Shown one piece after another: positions 45,567 to 53,623 of a stretch of DNA of 64,000 nt. The translations under genes and the position numbers were made by a program. The notes beneath the pieces were generated by a model. That model saw only the letters and a program-made list of their open reading frames with translations, searched no databases and was not told the origin of the DNA. How positions within the stretch are numbered: the first letter of the stretch is position 1; each line of letters starts with the position of its first letter. Source of the DNA: FEN-1139 sp964396375 (GTDB lineage Bacteria; Myxococcota_A; Polyangia; Polyangiales; Polyangiaceae); assembly GCA_964396375.1 (NCBI GenBank), contig CAYNEY010000019.1, positions 1 through 64,000 on the forward strand, in the 5' to 3' direction.

Positions 45567-46727
45567 CTATTCCACCCGGAATGCGCCATCTGCCACGCCG
45601 CAGCGAGCGGCAACGAACCGGAGCACACGCGTCGTCGCCTCTGCATCGACGTGGGAGTACACCATCGCGCATACCCGCATTCGAGCTTCCCGATCGCGCT
45701 CAGGCTCTCGGATCGCGGTCGTGAGTTCATCCTCGAACTCTCTCTGCGTGCCAACACTTGGACCCGCGGCAATCTCGTGGAACGGAACATAGAATCCTGG
45801 AGAGTGAGCGTAGGACTCGAGATCGTACGGAATGAAGACGATCGGGCGGTCGAGTAGCAAGAAGTCGTAGTAGATACTGGAATAGTCGGTCACCAGCACG
45901 TCGAAAGCCGAAAGCACATCCGTGATTTCGGGCACAAGATCGCTCTGGAGGGGCACCACGCGCCGACTCGCATGCGTAAGTCGGCCCGCGTCATTGGGGT
46001 GAGTGCGCACGAACAGGATGGCATCAAGCTCTTCGAGTCGCCTCTCCAGCCTCTCCAGATCCGGTTGCTCGAAAGGGAAGAGCCGAACCGCCTCCCCCTC
46101 GCGCCAGGTCGGACAGTAGAGGATGGCCTTTCGAAACGGCATCAGCGGTGGATCGAAGAGCTGAGCGAGTGACGGCACAGAACTGCCCAAGATCACGTCG
46201 GTTCGAGGCTGTCCCGTCACCACGATTCGTTCGCGGGACAACCCGAAGGTCTGCGCGAAGAGTTCAGCCATCCGCGGTGAGGTTGCCAGCATAGCCGCGT
46301 ACCGTTTCATCTCGCGCAAATTTGAGCGAGCGTACTCACGTTGCAGAAACCCAGGATCGGCAGCCGAGATACGCTTGATCGGCATGCCGTGCCACAGGTT
46401 GAACAGGAAGGTGTCGGAACGCGGAAACCGCAACGGCGCGAGATCCCCAAGCGAATGTGTCAATAACACTGCTTTGGCACGACTGGCCAGCCACAGACCG
46501 CGCAGCGAGCGCGTGGAGAGCACATCCGATCGACCGAGCGCTAGGATCTCGGGACGTTGTGTCAACCAGACTGCACGCAGACCAAACTCCGATGCGCGCT
46601 CGAGTACCGGTCGGGTGTTGCCACCGAACTGCCGTCCTCCAACCACGATGACCGCCGGTGACTTCGGCACCAACATGCCGAGACACCAGCTGACAAAAGT
46701 GATGAGAGCGTCGATGAAGATGCGCAC
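45567..46727 (-). CDS. CDP-glycerol glycerophosphotransferase family protein (TagB/TagF-like)
   Basis: 386 residues with a hydrophobic N-terminus (ALITFVSWCLGMLV). The family signature is complete: FNLWHGMPIKRI with the catalytic His, VVTGQPRTDVIL, AILYCPTWREG, FVRTHPND, and VTDYSSIYYDFLLLDRPIVF. Members transfer glycerol phosphate from CDP-glycerol, or a related polyol phosphate, onto a growing polymer or its linkage unit. The protein is of single-domain length, without an extra glycosyltransferase domain. It is the first gene of a pair with the transferase at 43490. Gram-negative bacteria use such enzymes in capsule synthesis. Confidence 0.88.
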   Translation of the reverse strand: MRIFIDALITFVSWCLGMLVPKSPAVIVVGGRQFGGNTRPVLERASEFGLRAVWLTQRPEILALGRSDVLSTRSLRGLWLASRAKAVLLTHSLGDLAPLRFPRSDTFLFNLWHGMPIKRISAADPGFLQREYARSNLREMKRYAAMLATSPRMAELFAQTFGLSRERIVVTGQPRTDVILGSSVPSLAQLFDPPLMPFRKAILYCPTWREGEAVRLFPFEQPDLERLERRLEELDAILFVRTHPNDAGRLTHASRRVVPLQSDLVPEITDVLSAFDVLVTDYSSIYYDFLLLDRPIVFIPYDLESYAHSPGFYVPFHEIAAGPSVGTQREFEDELTTAIREPERDREARMRVCAMVYSHVDAEATTRVLRFVAARCGVADGAFRVE

Positions 46728-46884
46728 GGGAAAGCAGGTGACCCCGAGCGCGGAGCCGAACCCTGGATTGGGCGGACCGTATTCATCTTATCAAAGCCTG
46801 TCAAGGCGCCCTCCTGCCACCAAGCGAGGCAGGTTGCGGCCTTTTGTCGCCTTCTCCCCCATCTTCCGATACGCTCCCCCTGCT

Positions 46885-48123
46885 GTGTCCGCGTCCCCCA
46901 CCCTCTCCCCCTCTCGCCATGTCACCCTGTGCGTCACGGGCAGCATTGCCGCCTACAAAGCGGTCAGCCTGGCCCGACTCCTCCGCAAGCAGGGAGTTCT
47001 AGTCGATGCCGTGCTCACTCGAGCCGCAACTCGGTTCGTCGGACCGCTCACCTTCTCCGCCATCACCGGGCGCCCCACCCATGTCGAGATGTTCGACGGG
47101 ACCAGCGGCGGTGAATCCCATGTGACCATTTCCGGCCGTACCGATCTGGTGGTGGTCGCGCCTGCCACCGCCGACACACTCGCCCGCATGGCCGCAGGGC
47201 GCTGTGATGACTTGGTGACAGCCACCGTGCTCTGCTCGAGCTGTCCGGTGTTGGTAGCACCGGCCATGCACCCGCGGATGTGGTCTCATCCTGCCACCTG
47301 CCGCAACCTTGCCACCCTCATGGGAGATGGGCGGGTGGTGTTGGTTGGACCGGAGGAGGGTGAGGTGGCCTCCGGAGAATCGGGGCGCGGAAGGATGAGC
47401 GATCCGGAGCGGATCGCCGAGGAGGCAACGCGACTCCTCGAACACTCGGTTCGTTCACTCGTGGGGCGAAAGATCGTGGTCACCGCAGGTCCCACCGTTG
47501 AAGACATCGACCCGGTGCGGATGCTGACTAATCGTTCTTCGGGCAAGATGGGCTTCGCGCTGGCGCGAGCAGCAGCGGAGAACGGGGCAGCGGTAACGTT
47601 GCTCGCAGGCCCCGTCGAGCTGCCAACCCCACCGGGCGTCACGCGGGTCAACGTACGGTCTGCCCTGGACCTCAGAGCTGCGCTCTGGGACGCGTTGGGT
47701 CCAAACCTCACGGGTTGCGACGCCGTGTTCATGGCAGCCGCGGTGGGCGACTTCAGGCCACCAACAGTGGCGTTAGCCAAGCTCGCGCGAGGCAGCGAGG
47801 CTCTCTCGCTGACCCTGGTTCCGAACCCGGACATCTTGGCCGAAATCGGCGCGCGTCGAGGTGAGTCGGGTCCGCTCCTGATTGGGTTTGCGCTCGAGAC
47901 CGGTACAGAGACGGAGCTTCTGGAACGCGCCCGAAAGAAGCGCGAGAAGAAGGGCGTCGATCTGATCGTGGCCAACCATGCCTCGGAATCCATGGGCCTC
48001 GATACGAATCGAGTTTTCGTCATTGATGCTCACCATCCACCGCTGTCGCTCTCGGGAAGCAAGGATCAGGTGGCGAGCAGGCTCATGGAGCTTCTGGCTG
48101 AGCGGTTGGGGAGTCGGTCTTGA
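46885..48123 (+). CDS. coaBC: Bifunctional phosphopantothenoylcysteine decarboxylase/phosphopantothenate-cysteine ligase
   Basis: 412 residues from a GTG at 46885; a longer in-frame extension overlaps the opposite gene and is rejected. It makes 4'-phosphopantetheine for CoA. CoaC half: VTLCVTGSIAAYKA, His in ESHVTIS, and APAMHPRMW, where the usual Asn is His. The substrate-clamp segment reads VASGESGRGRM with Ser where Cys is common. CoaB half: KIVVTAGPTVEDIDPVRMLTNRSSGKMG and MAAAVGDFRP (usually AAVADYRP), then LAKLARGSE in place of the KIKK motif. These changes are notable, but the full length and order argue for function. The stop overlaps the start of the next gene by one base (TGATG). 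Confidence 0.92.
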   Translation: MSASPTLSPSRHVTLCVTGSIAAYKAVSLARLLRKQGVLVDAVLTRAATRFVGPLTFSAITGRPTHVEMFDGTSGGESHVTISGRTDLVVVAPATADTLARMAAGRCDDLVTATVLCSSCPVLVAPAMHPRMWSHPATCRNLATLMGDGRVVLVGPEEGEVASGESGRGRMSDPERIAEEATRLLEHSVRSLVGRKIVVTAGPTVEDIDPVRMLTNRSSGKMGFALARAAAENGAAVTLLAGPVELPTPPGVTRVNVRSALDLRAALWDALGPNLTGCDAVFMAAAVGDFRPPTVALAKLARGSEALSLTLVPNPDILAEIGARRGESGPLLIGFALETGTETELLERARKKREKKGVDLIVANHASESMGLDTNRVFVIDAHHPPLSLSGSKDQVASRLMELLAERLGSRS

Positions 48124-48785
48124 TGCCGTGGTTACTCTTGGCTTGGCTCTTCTCCACCATCACTTGTGCCTTGGCATCCAGCTCGCGGCTCACCGCCGAC
48201 CCTCGGCTCTTCGTCTGGTTCTCGCTCGCCCAGCTACCGCTGGTGCTGCTCGCATTGTTCGTCCTTCACCGGAAGAGAGCGCTGGTGCGGCTCCTGCCGC
48301 GACGGGGCGATATCACACTGGGGGCCGTGGCTGCAGTGGTGCTGCTGCTGGCTACCTGGGGTGGTCGTGCCCTGCTCGCACCCACCGCTAGCCCCCGTCA
48401 GGCCTGGCTGCTCCGACTCTACCTTCAGCTCGGTGATCCTCTGGTGTTGGAGCGACTCTGGTGGGTGCACGTATCACTCCTCTTCTCCGCTGGCTTCGTC
48501 GAGCTGATCTGGCGTGGCTGGGTGCAGCACGGCCTGTGCGAGCGCTTCGGCCCGATTCGTGGGTTCATCTTCACCTCCCTCGCCTATGCCTCGACCACTC
48601 TGCCCTCGGTGGTCCTCCTCGCCGATCCCACGGTTGGACCGAATCCGTTGGTCGCAGCGGTCGCTCTGGTCGTCGGCCTGCTGCTAGGACAAGTGACGCG
48701 GCTGACCGATCGCGCCGTACCAGCCATGCTGGCCCACGCGATCTTCGCGCACTTCACCGTGATTCAATTCCGCCCAGGACTCTAG
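48123..48785 (+). CDS. CPBP-like membrane protein (CAAX protease-like fold), active-site motif incomplete
   Basis: 220 residues with about six membrane spans. The pattern fits the CPBP/Abi family of intramembrane glutamic proteases: a first motif FVELIWRGWVQHGL in place of EExxxR (the first Glu is Val), a middle segment FTSLAYASTTLPS where the family has F-x-x-x-H (the His is absent), and a last motif MLAHAIFAHFTV. With one Glu and one His missing, proteolytic activity is doubtful. The ATG shares one base with the coaBC stop, so it is translationally coupled to it. Confidence 0.65.
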   Translation: MPWLLLAWLFSTITCALASSSRLTADPRLFVWFSLAQLPLVLLALFVLHRKRALVRLLPRRGDITLGAVAAVVLLLATWGGRALLAPTASPRQAWLLRLYLQLGDPLVLERLWWVHVSLLFSAGFVELIWRGWVQHGLCERFGPIRGFIFTSLAYASTTLPSVVLLADPTVGPNPLVAAVALVVGLLLGQVTRLTDRAVPAMLAHAIFAHFTVIQFRPGL

Positions 48786-48970
48786 AGCACCGACAGGTTG
48801 GAGCACCGATAGGAAATCAGCGGAACCGAAGTGAGTGGGCGCCCGCGGAACCAGCCGGGAATGACCAGCCACGCCGACTCAACCGCCTCTGCAAGAAGGC
48901 TCCCGGTCGCAGCCAACAGCTTGGCAATCGCAGGCGGGTGTTCGGATCACTCGGCACCCTCCCCACTCTT

Positions 48971-49723
48971 TCAGCTTGCATCCATGCGCGCCAGCTCCTC
49001 GTCGCTGACATCGAAATCAGAATGCACGTTCTGAACGTCCTCGTTGTCGTCGAGCGCCTCGGCGAAATTGAGACACACCTCAGCATCCCTCCCCGCCACG
49101 CTCTTCTTCGTCTTGGGAACGTACGCGGGCTTGGCGGAAACAACCGATATCTTCGCGGTCTCAAAGGCAGCGCTGACCCGATCCAGATCGGACACCGGCG
49201 TCGTGACCATCCAGGTATCCCCGTCGTCGCGGTAATCCTCCGCCCCAGCACCCAGGGCGACATCCATCAGCTGGTCTTCGGTAACGGCGGTCTTGTCGAC
49301 AGCGATCACACCGAGGCGATCGAAGGCCCACTGCGCTGAGCCTGGTGCCCCCAACGCGCCATTATACTTCTCGAAGAGTTTCCGGATCTCCGCGGCCGTC
49401 CGGTTGCGATTGTCCGTCATACCCTCGACAACGAACAGCGTACCTCCCGGTCCCGAACCCTCGTAAACCACCTCTTCGTAAGCGGCTCCATCGATCTCGC
49501 CGGTGCCGCGTTGAATGGCCCGCTTGATGCTGTCGTTGGGCATCTGCTGCCCCCGCGCGTCCGAGATAGCTTTGCGGAGGCGCGAGTTGTTGTTGATGTC
49601 CCCACCACCCAACCGCGCCGCGGTGACGATTTCTCGCGTCAGCTTGGTGAAGATCTTGCCACGAGCAGCGTCCGTGGCGCCCTTCTTACGTTTGATCGTC
49701 GCCCACTTGGAATGGCCGCTCAT
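48971..49723 (-). CDS. yebC: YebC/PmpR-family protein
   Basis: 250 residues, three-domain family. It starts SGHSKWATIKRKKGATDAARGK, the family hallmark, then DIKRAI-type helix (MPNDSIKRAIQRGTGEI), VYEGSGPGGTLFVVE and the acidic C-terminal domain. Members act as transcription regulators and, in recent work, as ribosome-associated factors that help with difficult sequences such as polyproline. That would complement EF-P in a genome with proline-rich proteins, but this is inference. It lies 55 bases downstream of tRNA-Leu(GAG) on the same strand. ruvC, a frequent neighbour, is absent. Confidence 0.93.
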   Translation of the reverse strand: MSGHSKWATIKRKKGATDAARGKIFTKLTREIVTAARLGGGDINNNSRLRKAISDARGQQMPNDSIKRAIQRGTGEIDGAAYEEVVYEGSGPGGTLFVVEGMTDNRNRTAAEIRKLFEKYNGALGAPGSAQWAFDRLGVIAVDKTAVTEDQLMDVALGAGAEDYRDDGDTWMVTTPVSDLDRVSAAFETAKISVVSAKPAYVPKTKKSVAGRDAEVCLNFAEALDDNEDVQNVHSDFDVSDEELARMDAS

Positions 49724-49778
49724 CGAGTCATCAACCCATCGGTTAAGCGGTCCGGCTCCGAGAAGCCGAACCGCGGGG

Positions 49779-49862
49779 TGCGAAGAAGAGGACTTGAACC
49801 TCCACGGGAGTTACCCCACTAGCACCTCAAGCTAGCGCGTCTGCCAGTTCCGCCATCTTCGC
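49779..49862 (-). tRNA. tRNA-Leu (anticodon GAG)
   Basis: On the minus strand the acceptor arms GCGAAGA and TCTTCGC pair perfectly. The anticodon arm is GCTAGCTTGAGGTGCTAG with anticodon GAG, there is a long variable arm typical of Leu, and the T-loop is GGTTCAAGTCC. CCA is not encoded. No element boundary was seen at this copy. Confidence 0.95.
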
Positions 49863-50012
49863 AATGGCCCCTCTCCGAACCCTGCCCGGTCACACCGACT
49901 CCGGGCTCGCAAGGGAGACGCTCTTTAGCTCATGCCCCGGGACTCGCGCAAGCCCTTTGGACCACCTCGGCCACCTCGGCCATCTGGCCCACACCCTGAA
50001 CTGGTCGGCCAC

Positions 50013-51131
50013 TCAGCGCCTCGGGACCACACGCTGAATGGCTTCAAAGAGCTCTCCAGGCTCGAAGGGCTTCCGCACCCAGGAAGTGAACTCGGCTGCC
50101 AGCTTCTCTGGGAACCCCGAGGCAGAGCCAGTGATGAGGACAAGCGGCGCCCCCTTCGCGCAGCGCCTGAGGAGCCCGAGCCCTTCCTCGACACGGCCGC
50201 GCAGCGGGCTCAGATCCACAAGCACGGCGTCCACGTCCGCCCCCGAACCGAGCCTCTCCACATCTTCGAGGGAGCGCGCGGAGATCACGTTGGCGCCACG
50301 AGCCGAGAAGGCCACCTCCACCAGAGTGCAGACCGCAGCGTCGTCCTCCAGAAGGAGCACGTTGAGGTCGGGGAAGTCCGAAAAAAGCGGTGACTCCAGC
50401 TTGCTCGGAAGATAGGTAGGCGGAGCGAAGGATGGACTGCTCCGGAGAGGCGATTCAACACCCGTACGCGGCCAGGACAACTCGAAGGTTGCATTCGGTG
50501 AGAAACGCACCAGTCGCAGCTCACCACCATGCTGGTGGGCCAGGGAACTCGCGTGGACCAAACCTATCCCCGCTCCGCCGGAGCGGGTCGACGATGGAGC
50601 CGTGAGGATGGTCTCTGCGCGTGAGGCCTCGATCCCTGGCCCCTGATCGGTGACGCGCACGATCAGCTCATTGGGGTTCGTCTCCGCCAGAACCAGAATG
50701 CGGCTTCCGTCTGGCGTGAACGACAGCGCATTCAACAACAAGTTGACCAAGATCTGTTGGGCAGCGTCGGGCGACTCGATCTCCGCCAGGTCACCCGGTA
50801 ATCCACGCCAATCGACGGTAATCGTCACCTGTTTTCGCCGCGCGAGCGGAAGCAATCCGCGCTCCACATCCTCGAGCACCTCGCGAGCGGGTCTGACTGA
50901 GGTATCCGCCTCGGCGCTGGCTCCGATGGTTCGGCGCGCTACGCGATAGCCGAAACGGGCATGGGAAAGTGCGACTTCCAGGGCATCTTGAACAGGCGCC
51001 TCCGACGACAACCCGAGCGCAACCTCCAGCCAACCCATGACCACCGTGAGCACGTTCGACACTTCGTGCAGCGTCCCCGAGGGACCGGCCTCGCCATGCC
51101 CTCCCCCCGAATCCGAAGACGTGATACTCAT
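50013..51131 (-). CDS. Histidine kinase-receiver hybrid without sensor domain
   Basis: 372 residues from the ATG at 51131. The dimerisation helix has a likely phospho-acceptor His22 in LHEVSNVLTVVMGWLEV. The ATPase domain has QQILVNLLLNALSFTPDG (N-box), VTDQGPGIE and GGAGIGLVHAS. A Ser/Pro-rich linker leads to a receiver domain (about 262-372) with LLLEDDAAV, phospho-acceptor Asp near residue 305 (DAVLVDLSP), LITGSA and VRKPFEP. No membrane or sensor domain is present, so it must receive input from another protein. It stands alone, downstream of the lipoprotein operon on the same strand. Confidence 0.85.
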   Translation of the reverse strand: MSITSSDSGGGHGEAGPSGTLHEVSNVLTVVMGWLEVALGLSSEAPVQDALEVALSHARFGYRVARRTIGASAEADTSVRPAREVLEDVERGLLPLARRKQVTITVDWRGLPGDLAEIESPDAAQQILVNLLLNALSFTPDGSRILVLAETNPNELIVRVTDQGPGIEASRAETILTAPSSTRSGGAGIGLVHASSLAHQHGGELRLVRFSPNATFELSWPRTGVESPLRSSPSFAPPTYLPSKLESPLFSDFPDLNVLLLEDDAAVCTLVEVAFSARGANVISARSLEDVERLGSGADVDAVLVDLSPLRGRVEEGLGLLRRCAKGAPLVLITGSASGFPEKLAAEFTSWVRKPFEPGELFEAIQRVVPRR

Positions 51132-51203
51132 GGCTACCACTCGACGCGACGAGTCGATTCCAAAAATTGCTGGGTGGACCGTCGGGACATCCGGGCCGTG
51201 AGT

Positions 51204-53015
51204 TTACTCGAGCCGGTCGGGAAGAACGAGCAAAAACGACCCATTGCTGTCGGCTCGGGCTTGACCGATGCTCACTACCCCCACTCCCTCTTCGGGTGCG
51301 GTCGCCAGTGCTCCGGTCGCGTCCAGCACAGCGTACGCTCTCAGCAGAACTCCAGGAAGCACCATGGTGCCTCCCGCGTCACTCGAGCCGGGTACCGTCA
51401 CAGTGCCGTCATAGACCACGGAAAGCGGCATCGAGATCTGCCCAAGATCGGTAGTTCCTTTGCCCACCTCGACGCGGGAACGCACAGCCCAGGGCACCAG
51501 CCGATTCTCGGGCGGGCGGAGACTGACGTCAAACGTCCCTTGATCTAGCTGAACCGAAAAGGCGCCGCCTTCGTCGACCACCGCTGTTCCGGAGCGCAAC
51601 GCAGCGACCACCGGATCTCCAAGCACCTCGCCTAGGTAGGTGGCAGAGCGCTCGGTTCGGGAGGGCAGCACGGTCACGGTGGAACCCACCAGGTCAACCC
51701 CTGCCGCGGCGTCCCGCACCGCCCCCCGAAGCGTCGAAGCCTCGGGCAGCTCCACCAGCTTTCCAGCCTGAGTCGATGGACTGTCAGCAATCACCCATTG
51801 GGTCACACCCACCGCCCGGGACGCATCGGACACGGGCACGGCGACGACCCGATGACGACCGGCGACCACTGGAATAGAGAAGGACCCGTTGAGATCCGTG
51901 TGCCCGAGTGTCCGGAAAGTAGCAAACACCCCCGACGGCCCGGCATCCAGCTCTTCCGCCAACACCGAGACGTCAGCCCGGAAGGGGGTACTGTCGTCTT
52001 CTCCCTCCACCCGCCCCTCCACAACAATCACCGGCGGCAGCCGACTGATCTGATCCAGAACATTTTGGCCCGTGCCGAACAGATCGAGGGCCGAGCGAGA
52101 TACCGTGAACGTGGGAGCGACCACACCCTCAGGCGGTGACAGTCGAACCAGCTCGGTCCCGAGGATCGCCTCAGCGCCCTTCCCGGAAACCGGATTGAAG
52201 GCCACCTCGACCACGTGATGGAAACTCTCAGGATCGTCCGAGTCGTCCGCGAGCAGGTCGGCTCGGGTGGATATGCGACGTCCCCCCACCGGCTCGACGA
52301 CATCCAGAGTCCAACCCAGAAGTGGGCTTGTCTCACCGTCGTCTGCCGCGGCGCGCGGGAACCGAACGTCGACGGTGAGCACCTGCGGCAAAGGTAAGCG
52401 CTGCTCGATCAGTACCCGTCCCGCCTCCACCAATTGCCCTCGCACCAAGAGCGGCGGCATGCGACAGGCCGTCAGCGACGAGTTCACGAGTGCATTGCCT
52501 TCGATCGGCTCAAAGTAGAGATCGACCTCGCCTGGCGGCACCGCCACCGCGACGCTGAAATCCTGGCTGGCGGTATCTGAGTCAGCGCCGTAGCTTTGCG
52601 GGAGGATTCCCGCCAGCCTCGGGTCCTGAATCACACTCACGCGAAGTGGTACGCGGCCGTCTGCGTCGATCGGTGCATTCTCACACTCCAACGCCGGCGG
52701 AGATATCTTCACCTCCAGCCTGGAGATCAACCCCACGGCCACGTCCAGATGTCCCCCTGCGCCCAGGGTCGCCGGGAACAAGAACCGAAGGTTCGCGTAG
52801 TCACCGCTCGACAGAGTACTCGGGACGGTCGCCTCGAGGAGCAGTGCCTGGATTCGGTTCTCGGTGGCCGAACAGAAACCGTCTACGCAAACGCCCTCAT
52901 TGCAGTCGCGGTCAGACACGCACCCCTTGACACCCCCAGCAGAGCCGGCATCCGACGCTGCGGTCGCGCAACCACACATGAAGGCCCACACGACCAAGCC
53001 AATCGCGCGGTTCAT
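51204..53015 (-). CDS. Lipoprotein with carboxypeptidase-regulatory/Ig-like beta domains
   Basis: 603 residues. The ATG at 53015 is fixed by its ATGA overlap with the stop of the preceding gene. The signal ends AFMCGC, followed by a short Cys-rich knot (GCVSDRDCNEGVCVDGFC) as in many myxobacterial surface proteins, then mostly beta strands with at least two carboxypeptidase-regulatory-like units (for example STLRGAVRDAAAGVDLVGST and HTDLNGSFSIPVVAGRHRVV). These are adhesive or structural folds with no catalytic motif. It is the last gene of an operon with a 203-residue lipoprotein and a 2,101-residue TPR protein. Confidence 0.75.
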   Translation of the reverse strand: MNRAIGLVVWAFMCGCATAASDAGSAGGVKGCVSDRDCNEGVCVDGFCSATENRIQALLLEATVPSTLSSGDYANLRFLFPATLGAGGHLDVAVGLISRLEVKISPPALECENAPIDADGRVPLRVSVIQDPRLAGILPQSYGADSDTASQDFSVAVAVPPGEVDLYFEPIEGNALVNSSLTACRMPPLLVRGQLVEAGRVLIEQRLPLPQVLTVDVRFPRAAADDGETSPLLGWTLDVVEPVGGRRISTRADLLADDSDDPESFHHVVEVAFNPVSGKGAEAILGTELVRLSPPEGVVAPTFTVSRSALDLFGTGQNVLDQISRLPPVIVVEGRVEGEDDSTPFRADVSVLAEELDAGPSGVFATFRTLGHTDLNGSFSIPVVAGRHRVVAVPVSDASRAVGVTQWVIADSPSTQAGKLVELPEASTLRGAVRDAAAGVDLVGSTVTVLPSRTERSATYLGEVLGDPVVAALRSGTAVVDEGGAFSVQLDQGTFDVSLRPPENRLVPWAVRSRVEVGKGTTDLGQISMPLSVVYDGTVTVPGSSDAGGTMVLPGVLLRAYAVLDATGALATAPEEGVGVVSIGQARADSNGSFLLVLPDRLE

Positions 53016-53623
53016 GAAACCCCAGGCGGTGTCCCAGGACACTCGGAGATTGGCAACGCTACCTCATTGATGCTCACCCACCAGGTCACGGTAGAAACAT
53101 CGGCATCATCCACGGGCTCGTTGTTGGCGAGGTTCGAGAGGTGGGTGACAAGGAGCGTCAACTGCTCACAGCTCCCCGCGGCACTCCGCTCAGGCACCAG
53201 CCAGTCGATGGCAACGGTACGCTCCTCCTCGAAGCTGCCCGGAGACAGGAGCGTGAATCCGACCTTCCATTTCTCCCGTCCCTGCACTTGGTAATTCAGG
53301 TAAAGAACGCCCATCAGTCCTTCGCCGGCATCCTCCGAGCGTAGCTGGACGTTGATGTTGACCACATCTCCGCTCGTGACCGAAAGGACCTCGGTTGCAG
53401 GTGGCAGCGGCGCAAAGAGGATGGGAGGGGTCTGTTCGGGGGTTTCGTAGGCCGGCAGATCCGGATACAGACAGCCGGCGGCGACGAGTGACATACCGAG
53501 AGCGGTTAGCGACCGCCGTGCCACACCAGGGAAACCGGCTCGAGCAGGACCACATAGCCCGCCCGGGTATGACATACTTGTCACACTCTCGGGCCTCTCA
53601 CCCTCAAAGGAACGCGGACTCAT
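53012..53623 (-). CDS. Small lipoprotein linking the TPR giant and the 603-residue lipoprotein
   Basis: 203 residues. The ATG at 53623 overlaps the stop of the TPR gene (ATGA, 53620-53623) and its own stop overlaps the next start in the same way. A hydrophobic segment with lipobox (LTALGMSLVAAGC) follows an unusually long n-region of about 40 residues; an internal ATG nearer the signal is an alternative. The mature part is beta-rich with two Cys near the C-terminus. No family recognised. The tight coupling on both sides suggests that the three products work together. Confidence 0.7.
   Translation of the reverse strand: MSPRSFEGERPESVTSMSYPGGLCGPARAGFPGVARRSLTALGMSLVAAGCLYPDLPAYETPEQTPPILFAPLPPATEVLSVTSGDVVNINVQLRSEDAGEGLMGVLYLNYQVQGREKWKVGFTLLSPGSFEEERTVAIDWLVPERSAAGSCEQLTLLVTHLSNLANNEPVDDADVSTVTWWVSINEVALPISECPGTPPGVS

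Noticed and set aside
46375..46884. In-frame extension of coaBC upstream of the GTG at 46885
   Set aside because: It overlaps the glycerophosphotransferase gene and is Arg/Pro-rich. CoaBC proteins begin a few residues before VTLCVTGSIAAYKA.
49779..49862. Second integration site at tRNA-Leu(GAG)
   Set aside because: No copy of either half of this tRNA and no recombinase gene were seen nearby.
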